Shown piece by piece: positions 1 to 12,948 of a stretch of DNA of 64,000 nucleotides (position 1 is its first letter; each line of letters begins with the position of its first letter). This stretch comes from an uncultured Sphingosinicella sp. (GTDB lineage Bacteria; Pseudomonadota; Alphaproteobacteria; Sphingomonadales; Sphingomonadaceae), in the NCBI RefSeq assembly GCF_902806315.1, contig NZ_CADCWD010000052.1:1-64000 (forward strand), written 5' to 3'. The notes under the pieces are model-generated. The model worked only from the letters and a program-made list of their open reading frames with translations, was not told where the DNA came from and searched no databases. The position numbers and the translations under genes were made by a program.

Positions 1-2
1 CC

Positions 3-383
3 TTCCCCGACTATAACCGCGTCATCCCGACCGCGAACGACAAGCTCCTCAAGATCGACCCCCGGAGCTTCGAGGAAGGCGTCGACCGCGTCGCCACCAT
101 CGCGAGCGAGAAGACCCGCGCCGTCAAGATGAGCCTCGACCGCGACCGGATCACCCTCTCGGTCACCAGCCCCGAAAACGGCACCGCCGCCGAGGAAGTG
201 CCGGGCGACTACGCCGCCGACACTTTCGACATCGGCTTCAACGCCCGCTACCTGCTCGACATCCTCGGCCAGATCGAAGGCGACACGGTGGAAGTGCACC
301 TCGCGGACGCTGCCGCGCCGACCTTGCTTCGGGAGAATGACAAGGCCGCGGCGCTCTACGTGCTGATGCCAATGCGGGTGTGA
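3..383 (+). CDS. dnaN: DNA polymerase III subunit beta, C-terminal part (5' truncated by window)
   Basis: Open frame from base 3 (FPDYNRVIPTAND...) to ...YVLMPMRV stop; beta-clamp C-terminus ending in the LMPMRV motif; followed by recF. Confidence 0.93.
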   Translation, partial: FPDYNRVIPTANDKLLKIDPRSFEEGVDRVATIASEKTRAVKMSLDRDRITLSVTSPENGTAAEEVPGDYAADTFDIGFNARYLLDILGQIEGDTVEVHLADAAAPTLLRENDKAAALYVLMPMRV

Positions 384-420
384 TCTTGCGACCGGTAAGG
401 AATATCCTTACATTACGTCC

Positions 421-636
421 ATGATCCATAGCCGCGTAACTTCTAAGTCGCAGGTCACCGTTCCCAGGTCTGTTCGGGCGGCGCTTGGCGTGGCGCCCGG
501 GGACCAGTTGGTTTGGCACCTCGAGGGCGGACAGGTCGTAGTCACTCGGGCGATCGAAGGGAGCGACACTATCGATCCGTTCGCGACCTTCTCCGAATGG
601 TCTGACGAACTCGACAGCGCCTACGACGATCTTTGA
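421..636 (+). CDS. AbrB/MazE/SpoVT-family antitoxin-like protein
   Basis: 71 aa, 'MIHSRVTSKSQVTVPRSVRAALGVAPGDQLVWHLEGGQVVVTRA' is a SpoVT-AbrB swapped-hairpin fold signature. Confidence 0.8.
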   Translation: MIHSRVTSKSQVTVPRSVRAALGVAPGDQLVWHLEGGQVVVTRAIEGSDTIDPFATFSEWSDELDSAYDDL

Positions 637-649
637 GGCAGGCGACATC

Positions 650-960
650 GTGGGGGTGCCTTTCCCGCATGTCGAGCGGCCGGTCGTGGTGCCCCGCCCC
701 GCGATCATCCTCAATGCCGAGCCGCTCGGCTTGGGCGGGGCGCTGATCTGGACCGCAATGGTGACGAACGCGGCGCGGGAAGACTGGCCCGGCGACGTCC
801 CCATCCCTGAAGCAGAATTGCTCGGACTGCTGATTCCCTCCAAGGTGCGAACGGCCAAGATCTATACGGCAGAAGCGGCTTCCGCTCGCAAGATCGGGCG
901 ACTTGACGAGCAAACCTGGACCCGTGTTCGCGACAAGGTTCGGGCGCATCTCGGCTTCTA

Positions 961-961
<1 letters not shown>
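650..961 (+). CDS. PemK/MazF-like toxin (start uncertain; homologous frame extends upstream as [12 protein letters not shown])
   Basis: '(GDI)[21 protein letters not shown]...' resembles MazF/PemK N-terminus; directly downstream of the AbrB-like ORF. Confidence 0.7.
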
Positions 962-4621
<3,660 letters not shown>

Positions 4622-4626
4622 GGCAG

Positions 4627-5715
4627 GTGAGCTGCTTCTCTTCCAAGAGCTGGCCGCCCCCAGCCAAGCCGCACGCCACGGTGCGGCTCGAATGCGGCGC
4701 GTCGATCGACGATGCCAAGGCGCTGAAGAACTTCTCTGCCGGGTCGCGGATCGGCGACACGCTTTTCCTCGCCGCGGACGAACGTGCTGCGGTCGATCGA
4801 CTGGTGCAGACCGGCCGGCACGAATGGGGAAACCAGGAGCGCTTCCAGCTCGCGGACCTGCTCGACCTCGCCGATCCCGATGCGGAAGCGGACCTCGAGG
4901 GCCTCGCGGCTGACGGCGAGTGGCTGTGGGTGCTCGGCAGCCATGCCCGCACGCGCCCCAAGCCGGAAAAGGAGGAGGAGGAGTGCATCGACCTGTCGCT
5001 CCTCGCTAACCTTAAAGATACCCGACCGCGCTGCCTGCTCGCCCGGCTGCCGCTGGTGCGCGGCGAGGATGGTTTGCTCACGCCGGTGAAGAAGGACGGC
5101 AAGCGCAAGGCGGGTCTCGTCGAGCAAACCAAGCATGGCAGCCTGCTTGCCAAGGCGCTCAAGCACGATCCCCTGATCGGCCCCTTCACTCACATTCCAG
5201 CCAAGGAAGGCGGCCTCGACATCGAAGGAATCGCCGTCTGCGAGGATCGCGTCGCGCTCGGCCTTCGCGGGCCCGTGATTTCCACCCACGCGGTGCTGAT
5301 CGAGCTTCGGATCGACGCCAAGCCCTCCGGGCGCCTGGAGCTTAACGGCGATCCGATCAAGCGCCTGCTCGCCATGGAAGGCCTCGGCATTCGCGACTTG
5401 AAGCGCTGCGGCGACGACCTCCTCATCCTTGCCGGCCCCACCACGGCCTTGAGCGGCCCCTGCGCGCTCTATCGTTGGCGCGGCTGGGCGAACGATCCGC
5501 CCCAGGATCCGGAGCGCGTCCGCCTGCACCGCCCCGAGCGCATCCTGGAGATCCCGTTCGGCCGCGGTGAGGATCATCCCGAAGGCCTCGCGCTCTGGGG
5601 CGAGCAGGACGGCGAGCCGCGCCAGATCCTCGTCATCTACGACAGCCCGTCCAAGCAGCGCCTCGACAAGAAGACCGGCGCGATCATCGCCGATCTGTTC
5701 GATCTCCCGGCCTAA
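4627..5715 (+). CDS. DUF3616-like domain protein
   Basis: 362 aa ORF with beta-propeller-like blocks ('AKEGGLDIEGIAVCEDRVALGLRGPV', 'EGLALWG'); family assignment from recall. Confidence 0.65.
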   Translation: MSCFSSKSWPPPAKPHATVRLECGASIDDAKALKNFSAGSRIGDTLFLAADERAAVDRLVQTGRHEWGNQERFQLADLLDLADPDAEADLEGLAADGEWLWVLGSHARTRPKPEKEEEECIDLSLLANLKDTRPRCLLARLPLVRGEDGLLTPVKKDGKRKAGLVEQTKHGSLLAKALKHDPLIGPFTHIPAKEGGLDIEGIAVCEDRVALGLRGPVISTHAVLIELRIDAKPSGRLELNGDPIKRLLAMEGLGIRDLKRCGDDLLILAGPTTALSGPCALYRWRGWANDPPQDPERVRLHRPERILEIPFGRGEDHPEGLALWGEQDGEPRQILVIYDSPSKQRLDKKTGAIIADLFDLPA

Positions 5716-6869
5716 CGCCGCGCCCGGCGATAGAGCTGCACCACCCGCTCCACCGGCAGCGCCTCGATTCGCGCGCCGTTGCTCTCCATTGTCTCGGCCT
5801 TGAACATCGAGTTCAGCACCGCCTCCTCGGTCGCCTCGACCACCGCCTGGAAGAGCGGCGTGACGCGGTCGTTCGGCACCTCCTCATAGGCACTGACGGC
5901 GCTCCGCCGCCCCGCCGTCCGCCGCACCGCCTCGCTGGTGGAGAAAGCGACGGCATAATCGCCCGAGCCGTTGGTGATCGGCGATCCGGTGCGGGCGATG
6001 CCGAGGAAGGTGCGGCGTGCCAGGCGCTTGAGGTTGCGGTCGGAGAGCGGAGCGTCGGTCGCGATCACGACGATCACCGATCCGTCCCCGCCGCGCCCGT
6101 GCAGCTGATCCTTCAGCATATACTGGCCGAGCGCCTGCCCGACCGGCACTCCGGCCACGCTCAGCACGCCGCCATAATTGCTCTGCACCAGCACGCCAAC
6201 CGTATGTCCGCCAAGGTTTGCCGGCAGGCGGCGCGAGCTGGTGCCGATGCCGCCCTTCCACCCAAAGGCAACGGTGCCGGTGCCCGCCCCGACATTGCCT
6301 TCCGCGACCGGTCCCGCTTTCGCCGCGGCGATCGCCGATAGCGCATCCGCCTTGCTCACCCGCCGAGCGCGGATGTCGTTCAACGTCCCGTCATTGGTCT
6401 CGCCGACCACCGCATTGACCGACCGCACCGCTTCGTTGCCCGGCCTGCCGATCGTCCAATCGATCGCCGCCGCCGCCGCTTCGGGCACGGACATGGTGTT
6501 GGTCAGCAGGATCGGGGACTCGATTTCGCCCAGCTCCTCGATCTGGGTCGATCCCATGAACTTGCCGAACCCGTTCGCCACCGCGAAGCCGGCGGGCACC
6601 TTGTCTTGGAACAGGTTTCCGCCATGCGGCAGCACCGCCGTCACGCCTGTCCGGATATTGGTCCCTTCGATGATCGTTCGGTGCCCCACCGTCACGCCCG
6701 CGACGTCGGTGATGGCGTTGTGCGGCCCAGGCGGCAGGATGCCGACCTCGATCCCCGACTCCCGCACACGCGATCGCTTGTTCTGGGCTTGGGATGGTGC
6801 GGTCACGACGAGGGCCAGCATAGCCGCTGCGCCCAAAGCTGAAACCCACCGGCTGGTGCGATGCTTCAT
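5712..6869 (-). CDS. P1/S58 family peptidase (DmpA-like aminopeptidase), secreted
   Basis: Signal peptide MKHRTSRWVSALGAAAMLALVVTAPSQAQ; 'NAITDVAGVTVGHRTI', 'TGVTAVLPHGGN', 'GNVGAGTGTVAFGWKGGIGTSSR'. Confidence 0.88.
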   Translation of the reverse strand: MKHRTSRWVSALGAAAMLALVVTAPSQAQNKRSRVRESGIEVGILPPGPHNAITDVAGVTVGHRTIIEGTNIRTGVTAVLPHGGNLFQDKVPAGFAVANGFGKFMGSTQIEELGEIESPILLTNTMSVPEAAAAAIDWTIGRPGNEAVRSVNAVVGETNDGTLNDIRARRVSKADALSAIAAAKAGPVAEGNVGAGTGTVAFGWKGGIGTSSRRLPANLGGHTVGVLVQSNYGGVLSVAGVPVGQALGQYMLKDQLHGRGGDGSVIVVIATDAPLSDRNLKRLARRTFLGIARTGSPITNGSGDYAVAFSTSEAVRRTAGRRSAVSAYEEVPNDRVTPLFQAVVEATEEAVLNSMFKAETMESNGARIEALPVERVVQLYRRARR

Positions 6870-6909
6870 TGGCTCAGGCTGGGGCAATCCTCCGCCCCAG
6901 GCAAGTCGG

Positions 6910-7731
6910 TTATCCGCCCTTCGGAAGAACCGGCTGCGACGCGCTATATTGCGAGCCTGTCGAATAGATGCCGTCGAACCCGTCGCGGATGCTCGCATCC
7001 AGCACTATGCCTCGGGGTGCCACCGGCTCGCGCACCGGCATGTCGTAACTCTTGCAGCCTTCGGGTTCGCCGCCGTTGGCAGGTTGGCATCCCCAAAAGC
7101 GGCCGCCCGGCCGCGCGAAGCTGAGCGCCATCGTCTTCTCCGCCGGAAGCAGCTGCCCTGCCGAAGGAAAGGGCGGAGTGTAGGAGGTCCACGCAGTCTT
7201 TCCGGCATGCCCCGCGCCGGTCAGAGCAATAACCAGGGTTCCGGGCGCACGCTCTCCCGCCTTCCGAAGCGCCTCGGCCATTGCGGCTTCGCGCCGCGCC
7301 GAAGTCCCGCGCTCCGGCGGCGAGTCGAAGGCAACGACCCCAAGCCTTTGACGCCTTCCAAGCCGACGTGCAGCCTCGATCAGCTCCATGATGGCGCTGG
7401 TGGTCCGGCCACCTTCTTCGCGCCAGATGCCGGCCCGGAGCATAGCGCGGCGCGCCTCGGCTCCTCCGTCCGAAGCCATATAGGCGTCGAGCGAAGGCTG
7501 CGCCGAGGCATCGAACTCGACCCCAAGCACGACCGGCCGTCCTGAGCCTGCGGCGGAGCAGAGCGCGTCGGCGACGAGCGCCGGCATTTCGGACGTGCCA
7601 TGATATTCGCCGAACAGGAGATACTGGAGCCCCGGCCGGGCGAGAACCGCGTCAATGCCCGGCAATGGCGGGCAAGCCGCACCGGCGGGGGCGACCGCTA
7701 TCAGGGCGGCGGCGGCAAAGAGAAAGCGCAT
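6910..7731 (-). CDS. Secreted ChaN/Tiki-superfamily-like protein
   Basis: Signal peptide, then 'LLFGEYHGTSEMPALVADAL' and 'VVLGVEFDASAQPSLDAYM', typical of haem-binding-uptake/Tiki-like proteins. Confidence 0.55.
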   Translation of the reverse strand: MRFLFAAAALIAVAPAGAACPPLPGIDAVLARPGLQYLLFGEYHGTSEMPALVADALCSAAGSGRPVVLGVEFDASAQPSLDAYMASDGGAEARRAMLRAGIWREEGGRTTSAIMELIEAARRLGRRQRLGVVAFDSPPERGTSARREAAMAEALRKAGERAPGTLVIALTGAGHAGKTAWTSYTPPFPSAGQLLPAEKTMALSFARPGGRFWGCQPANGGEPEGCKSYDMPVREPVAPRGIVLDASIRDGFDGIYSTGSQYSASQPVLPKGG

Positions 7732-7837
7732 CGTGCCTCGCTATTTGGGTCGGCGGGCACGATGCGGCTCATCCATTCTTCAGCAAGCGGCGCAGCGACC
7801 AACGTCTACGATGGCGCTGCGAACGTCCAGAGAGTCC

Positions 7838-7975
7838 TCAGTCGCGGCCTCCATGTCCGCTATTCTGGCCGCCCGTGCGGCTGTTCTCGTTGCGGTTGTC
7901 GCGCTGCTTCTTGTCGCCGCCTTTGTCTTCCTTCTGCCACTGGTCGAAGTCGCCCTTCTTCTTGTTGTCGGTCAT
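7838..7975 (-). CDS. Small (45 aa) highly charged hydrophilic protein, not in ORF track
   Basis: Hand translation of minus strand: MTDNKKKGDFDQWQKEDKGGDKKQRDNRNENSRTGGQNSGHGGRD*; codon-clean, no overlap with neighbours. Confidence 0.6.
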   Translation of the reverse strand: MTDNKKKGDFDQWQKEDKGGDKKQRDNRNENSRTGGQNSGHGGRD

Positions 7976-8034
7976 GTCTGGTCTCCAATCTCCGCGACCA
8001 ACGGACCGGCTCCGGGTTCGTTTCCCTCGAGGGG

Positions 8035-9033
8035 CTAATCGTCCTCATCTTCATAGCCGACGAGGTTCAGTTCCCGCGCCTTGATCTGGCGCATCGCGCA
8101 CCAGTGGATGAGCGCTTCTTCGCGGCCGTGGGTGACCCACACTTCGCTGGGCGCGATCTCCTGGATGGTGGCGGTGAGCTCGTCCCAGTCGGCGTGGTCG
8201 GAGATGATCAGCGGCAGCTCGACATTGCGCTGCCGGGCGCGCTGCCGGACGCTCATCCAGCCCGAGGCCATTGCGGTGATCGGGTCGGGCAGCCGGCGCG
8301 ACCAACGGTCGTTGAGGGCGCCGGGCGGGGAGAGGACCACCCTTCCCTTCAGCTCGTCCTTCTTGACCCCTGTCGCGGGCCTGAGGTCGCCAAGCTCGAT
8401 GCCATGCTCCTGATAAAGGTCGCAGAGCCGCTGCAGCGCCCCGTGAATATAGATGGGGTCGTGGTGGCCGCGCCGCCTTAGCTCCGTGATCACCCGCTGC
8501 GCCTTGCCGAGCGCATAGGCGCCGACCAGCACGCAGCGGTCCGGATTGGCGTGAAGGCGCGCGAGCAGCCGGTCCATTTCGCTCCCCGTGTCCGGGTGGC
8601 GGAAGACGGGCAGGCCGAAGGTCGCTTCGGTGATGAAGATGTCGCACGGCACCGGCTCGAACGGAAGGCAGGTCGGGTCCGGGCGGCGCTTGTAGTCGCC
8701 GGAGACGACCACGCGCTCGCCGCGATAGTCCATCACGATTTGCGCGGAGCCGAGCACATGGCCTGCGGGCACGAAGCTCAGCTCGACCTCGCCGAGCGTC
8801 ACCACCTCCCCATATTGCACCGGGCTCCCGGTCTGCGGCCCGTAGCGGCAGTCCATGATCGCCAGCGTCTCGGGCGTCGCCCAGACGCCGCCATGGCCGC
8901 CGCGGGCGTGATCGGCATGGCCGTGCGTCACCAACGCGCGCGGCTTGGGCTGGCTAGGATCCACCCAGGCGTCCGCGGGCGCCACGTAAATGCCTTCCGG
9001 AAAAGGCTCGATCCAGGAACCGAGGCGGGCCAT
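8035..9033 (-). CDS. Ligase-associated DNA exonuclease (metallo-beta-lactamase fold)
   Basis: 'ALVTHGHADHARGGHGGVWATPETLAIMDCRYG', 'GHVLGSAQIVMDYRGERVVVSGDYKRRPDPTC'; divergent from the Lhr-type helicase. Confidence 0.9.
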   Translation of the reverse strand: MARLGSWIEPFPEGIYVAPADAWVDPSQPKPRALVTHGHADHARGGHGGVWATPETLAIMDCRYGPQTGSPVQYGEVVTLGEVELSFVPAGHVLGSAQIVMDYRGERVVVSGDYKRRPDPTCLPFEPVPCDIFITEATFGLPVFRHPDTGSEMDRLLARLHANPDRCVLVGAYALGKAQRVITELRRRGHHDPIYIHGALQRLCDLYQEHGIELGDLRPATGVKKDELKGRVVLSPPGALNDRWSRRLPDPITAMASGWMSVRQRARQRNVELPLIISDHADWDELTATIQEIAPSEVWVTHGREEALIHWCAMRQIKARELNLVGYEDEDD

Positions 9034-9131
9034 CGGGAGCTATATGGGAGAAGGGCCTTGCCGGGCCAAGCGGATCGTTTGGGCGCCAAGCGGCGTTCAG
9101 GGTCCGAAACGAAATTCGAAGGAGCGAGACG

Positions 9132-9326
9132 ATGGACACAGGTGCGTTCAGTTGGAGCCTGCTCACGATCCTGGGGCCCATCCTCATCTTCATCGTGGTG
9201 CTCTGGGCCGTGCTGAGGAACAGGAAGTCGAAACCGGAGGATATCGAGCGCACGGAGCGCGCCACCCGCGAACTTTATCGCGAGGAGGATGCGGCGCACC
9301 GGCGGGACAATGATTTCGGGACCTGA
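9132..9326 (+). CDS. Small single-pass membrane protein (64 aa)
   Basis: MDTGAFSWSLLTILGPILIFIVVLWAVLRNRKSK...; one clear TM segment then charged tail. Confidence 0.7.
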   Translation: MDTGAFSWSLLTILGPILIFIVVLWAVLRNRKSKPEDIERTERATRELYREEDAAHRRDNDFGT

Positions 9327-9338
9327 TAGCCCGCGGCC

Positions 9339-11765
9339 ATGCTGACTCCGCCATCCGCGAACCTCCCGCCGCCTGTCGCGGACTGGTTCGCGGCCAAGGG
9401 GTGGTCGCCGCGCCGCCATCAGATCGAAATGCTCGCCGCCGCCCGCGCGGGCCGTAACGCGCTGCTCGTCGCGCCCACCGGGGCGGGCAAGACGCTGGCG
9501 GGGTTCCTGGCGAGCATCAGCGAATTGATCGAACAGCCCACCACGGGCCTTCACACCCTCTACGTCTCGCCGCTGAAGGCGCTTGCGGTGGACGTGCAGC
9601 GCAACCTCCTCACACCGATCGGCGAGATGGGCCTCGACATCCGCGTCGAGACCCGCACCGGCGACACGCCCGCCGACCGCAAGGCGCGCCAGCGCGTCAA
9701 GCCGCCTCAAATCCTGCTGACCACGCCTGAGTCGCTGAGCCTCCTCCTCAGTCACGAGGACAGCGCCCTTCTCTTCGCCAATCTCAAGACCATCGTGATC
9801 GACGAGGTCCATGCCTTCGCCACCGGCAAGCGCGGCGATCTTCTCTCGCTCGCCATGGCGCGCCTCCAGCGGCTCGCGCCCGACATGCGCCGCGTCGCGC
9901 TCTCCGCCACCGTTTCCGATCCCGAAGCCTATCAAGGCTGGCTCGCCCCGCACGCCGACATCGAAACGGTGGATTTGGTGATCGGCGACCCGGGCGCCGA
10001 AGCCGACATCCGCATCATGCTTCCGGAGGACGAGCGCATCCCCTGGTCGGGCCATTCAGGCCGCTGGGCCGCGCTGCAGGTCATGAAGGAAATCGAGCGG
10101 CACAAGACGACGCTCATCTTCTGCAACACGCGCTCGCTTGCCGAGCTCATCTTCCAGGACCTTTGGGCGGTGAACGAAGGGCATCTGCCAATCGGAGTTC
10201 ATCACGGATCGCTGTCGATCGAAGCCCGCCGCAAGGTCGAGGCTGCGGTGGCGGACGGGCGCCTGCGTGCGCTCGTCTGCACGGCAAGCCTCGATCTCGG
10301 CGTCGACTGGGGCGACGTCGATCTCGTCATCCAGATGGGCGCGCCCAAGGGCTCTTCGCGCCTCCTTCAACGCATCGGCCGCGCCAACCACCGCCTCGAC
10401 GAGCCTTCGGAAGCCGTGCTCGTCCCCGGCAACCGCTTCGAATATCTGGAAGCCCGCGCCGCTCTGGACGCGGTCGATCAAGGCGAACTCGATCCCGAGA
10501 TCTTCCGCGCCGGCGCGCTCGACGTCCTCGCTCAGCACATCATGGCCGCCGCCTGCGCCGCTCCCTTCGGCGAAGAGGAGATGCTCGACGAGGTGCGGAG
10601 CGCCGCCCCTTATGCCGCGCTCTCCGAAACCCTCTTCCACGAAGTGCTCGGCTATATCGAGAGCGGCGGCTACTCCCTGAAAGCCTATGACCGCTTCAAG
10701 CGCCTGACGCGCGACGCGGACGGCACCTGGCGCGTCAGCCACCCGCGCTTCATCCAGCAGCACCGGATGAATGCCGGCATCATTGTCGACGCGCCCCTGC
10801 TCGACGTGCGCTTCAAGAACGGCCGCAAGCTCGGCACGGTCGAGGAATATTTCGCCTCGACGCTCTCGACCGGCGACACCTTCTTCTTTGCCGGCCTCGT
10901 GCTGGAGGTGGAGCGGATCGACGGCATCGACCTGTTCGTCAAAGCCACCTCGAAGTCCGCCCGCATCCCCACCTATGTCGGCGCACGCATGGCGATGACG
11001 ACCAACCTCGCCGACCGGGTGAAGCAGTTCCTCCACGACCGCGAGCAATGGCCGCGCTTCCCGGACGACGTTCGCGACTGGCTGCAGGTGCAGGACCAGC
11101 GCTCGGTCCTTCCCCGCCCGGACCAGCTGCTGGTTGAGACCTTCCCGCACGAGCATCGGCACTACATGGTCGCCTACAGCTTTGAGGGCTGGAACGCGCA
11201 CCAGTCGCTCGGAATGCTGATCACCCGGCGCATGGAAACCGCGGGCCTTCGGCCGCTCGGGTTCGTTTCAAACGATTATGCGCTGGCCTGCTACAGCCTC
11301 GATCCGATCGAGGACCCGGCGAGCCTCTTTTCGGCCGACATTCTCGAGAATGAGTTCGTCGAGTGGGTGCAGGGCTCGAACCTCCTGAAACGCGCCTTCC
11401 GGGAAGTCGCCGTGATCGGCGGCCTCGTCGAGCGCCACCATCCCGGCAAGCGCAAGTCGGGCAAGCAGGTGACCTTCTCGACCGACCTCATTTACGACGT
11501 GCTGCGCCGCTACGAGCCCGACCATTTGCTCCTGAAAGCCGCCTGGGAGGATGCCAAGCAGCGCATGACGGATGTCGGCCGCCTCGCTCGCCTGCTCGAC
11601 CGCGCGGCCGGCACGATGCTGCACGTCCAGCTCGACCGCGTCTCGCCCATGGCGGTCCCGGTCCTCGTCATCGTGGGCCGGGAGCGCACCGCCACCGGAA
11701 CCGCCGACGATCAGCTACTGATCGAAGCGGAGGTGCTCGCGGCCGAAGCGATGCGACTCGACTAA
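9339..11765 (+). CDS. Ligase-associated DNA damage response DEXH-box helicase (Lhr family)
   Basis: 'NALLVAPTGAGKTLAGFLASI', 'LYVSPLKALAVDVQRNL', 'VIDEVHAF', 'LLQRIGRANHR'. Confidence 0.92.
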   Translation: MLTPPSANLPPPVADWFAAKGWSPRRHQIEMLAAARAGRNALLVAPTGAGKTLAGFLASISELIEQPTTGLHTLYVSPLKALAVDVQRNLLTPIGEMGLDIRVETRTGDTPADRKARQRVKPPQILLTTPESLSLLLSHEDSALLFANLKTIVIDEVHAFATGKRGDLLSLAMARLQRLAPDMRRVALSATVSDPEAYQGWLAPHADIETVDLVIGDPGAEADIRIMLPEDERIPWSGHSGRWAALQVMKEIERHKTTLIFCNTRSLAELIFQDLWAVNEGHLPIGVHHGSLSIEARRKVEAAVADGRLRALVCTASLDLGVDWGDVDLVIQMGAPKGSSRLLQRIGRANHRLDEPSEAVLVPGNRFEYLEARAALDAVDQGELDPEIFRAGALDVLAQHIMAAACAAPFGEEEMLDEVRSAAPYAALSETLFHEVLGYIESGGYSLKAYDRFKRLTRDADGTWRVSHPRFIQQHRMNAGIIVDAPLLDVRFKNGRKLGTVEEYFASTLSTGDTFFFAGLVLEVERIDGIDLFVKATSKSARIPTYVGARMAMTTNLADRVKQFLHDREQWPRFPDDVRDWLQVQDQRSVLPRPDQLLVETFPHEHRHYMVAYSFEGWNAHQSLGMLITRRMETAGLRPLGFVSNDYALACYSLDPIEDPASLFSADILENEFVEWVQGSNLLKRAFREVAVIGGLVERHHPGKRKSGKQVTFSTDLIYDVLRRYEPDHLLLKAAWEDAKQRMTDVGRLARLLDRAAGTMLHVQLDRVSPMAVPVLVIVGRERTATGTADDQLLIEAEVLAAEAMRLD

Positions 11766-11801
11766 CCGCGTCCAACGCTCAGCTTGCCGAACTGCCGAAT
11801 A

Positions 11802-11816
11802 TGAACAGAACGTTCA
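11802..11816. promoter_or_regulatory. Palindromic site TGAAC-AGAAC-GTTCA (copy 1)
   Basis: Perfect 5+5 inverted repeat; shared core TGAACAG-NN-CGTTCAG with copy 2. Confidence 0.5.
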
Positions 11817-11944
11817 GCATATTCGACGTATATAATCGACAATGTTCATTGCAGTAGCGATCCAAGCGGCTGTTTGACTTGATCGTTACGTCCACTGTCA
11901 ATGTAATCTGACCCGCTACCATGGTATTTCCGGTGAATAGTAAG

Positions 11945-11959
11945 TGAACAGGCCGTTCA
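11945..11959. promoter_or_regulatory. Palindromic site TGAAC-AGGCC-GTTCA (copy 2)
   Basis: Same arms and inner bases as copy 1, 143 bp away in the AT-richer intergenic region upstream of the 12095 ORF. Confidence 0.5.
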
Positions 11960-12094
11960 GGATCGTCAGTGAACTTAATCTAAGCGCCTAAAATCTATAG
12001 GAACTTAAGTGATCCTGCTTCGCTTCAGGGTCCGTGGAGCAGCAAGCAGTCATGTTTACTTGCGGCTTTTTCATCGTAAACCGGAGTATATGTT

Positions 12095-12490
12095 ATGAGA
12101 ATCAAACACGCCATCGCAGCTCTCGCCGCTGCCACCATGCTGAGCGGCACCGCCGTCGCTTTCGACGGTCCCCAGAACAAAGATCAACGCGCCCACGCCA
12201 AGGGTAAGTCCCAGAATCAGGCGCAGCAGAACCGGCAGGATCGTCGCAGCCAGCGCGCCAACAGCGCTTCCACTTCGACCGCGGGTTCTGCCACCACCAC
12301 GCGCGACCGGGGCTCCGCCCAGATCGATACCCGCGGTCAGGCCATGGGCACTGGCACGGTGCGCAGCTCGTCCGAAGGCGAGGTCTACAGCTCGACCACC
12401 CGCGACGGCTCGGATGCCGACGCTTATGGCCGCAGCGAGGCCGAGGCCCAGGAGGCGCAGCAGCAGCAGCGTCGCCCCCGCCCCCGGTAA
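12095..12490 (+). CDS. Secreted low-complexity Q/S/T/R-rich protein
   Basis: Signal peptide MRIKHAIAALAAATMLSGTAVA followed by polar low-complexity sequence. Confidence 0.7.
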   Translation: MRIKHAIAALAAATMLSGTAVAFDGPQNKDQRAHAKGKSQNQAQQNRQDRRSQRANSASTSTAGSATTTRDRGSAQIDTRGQAMGTGTVRSSSEGEVYSSTTRDGSDADAYGRSEAEAQEAQQQQRRPRPR

Positions 12491-12552
12491 AACGGGTAAA
12501 AGAGGCGCGGTCCCGAGCGGAGCCGCGCCCTTCGCGGTTCAGGAGCGCCTCC

Positions 12553-12729
12553 GTGACCAAAGCCACTTACGCCCTTGGCGTCGCCAGCTTGCTGATCGGC
12601 GCGACGGCTCCAAACGACCGGATCAGCATTCCCGATGATTGCTCGGTTGTGCGCATCGAGCAAGACGGACGGGAAAACCAGAAGCATGGCCAAAAGCTCT
12701 GGCGGCAAATCCTCGGCCCGATCGGCTAG
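12553..12729 (+). CDS. Small (58 aa) protein with signal-like N-terminus (GTG start), not in ORF track
   Basis: Hand translation: (V)TKATYALGVASLLIGATAPNDRISIPDDCSVVRIEQDGRENQKHGQKLWRQILGPIG*; overlaps the following Ser-rich ORF. Confidence 0.4.
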   Translation: MTKATYALGVASLLIGATAPNDRISIPDDCSVVRIEQDGRENQKHGQKLWRQILGPIG

Positions 12730-12931
12730 GTCGTCATCCGCTTCGTCCAGGTCATCCTCATCCTCGAGGTCATCCGCTTCGTCGAGTTCGTCGGTCAGCG
12801 TGTCGTCCAGCTCCAGGAGCAGCGGCGGCGGCAGAGCCCGGGCGACCTCGTCGGCGACCGACGCGAACGGCCGGACCATCACCACCACGCACGACGAGAA
12901 TGGCTGCACCGTCACCATCGACAATCGCTAA
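12686..12931 (+). CDS. Ser-rich low-complexity small protein
   Basis: MAKSSGGKSSARSARSSSASSRSSSSSRSSASSSSSVSVSSSSRSSGGG...TDANGRTITTTHDENGCTVTIDNR; the non-repetitive C-terminus argues for coding. Confidence 0.5.
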   Translation: MAKSSGGKSSARSARSSSASSRSSSSSRSSASSSSSVSVSSSSRSSGGGRARATSSATDANGRTITTTHDENGCTVTIDNR

Positions 12932-12948
12932 CCTTCAGGAGAGTAGAC

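Noticed and set aside
4970-4985. aaggaggaggagg run as an internal SD/second start in the 4627 ORF
   Set aside because: Encodes EKEEEE in frame; no suitable downstream start suggesting a separate gene.
11802-11959. LexA/SOS box interpretation of the TGAAC...GTTCA sites
   Set aside because: Alphaproteobacterial LexA boxes are direct repeats (GTTC-N7-GTTC); these are inverted repeats with 5-bp spacing.
12424-12924. 166-aa acidic minus-strand ORF opposite the Ser-rich protein
   Set aside because: Acidic repeat is the antisense reading of Ser codons; the plus frame has a non-repetitive, plausible C-terminus. Not fully excluded.
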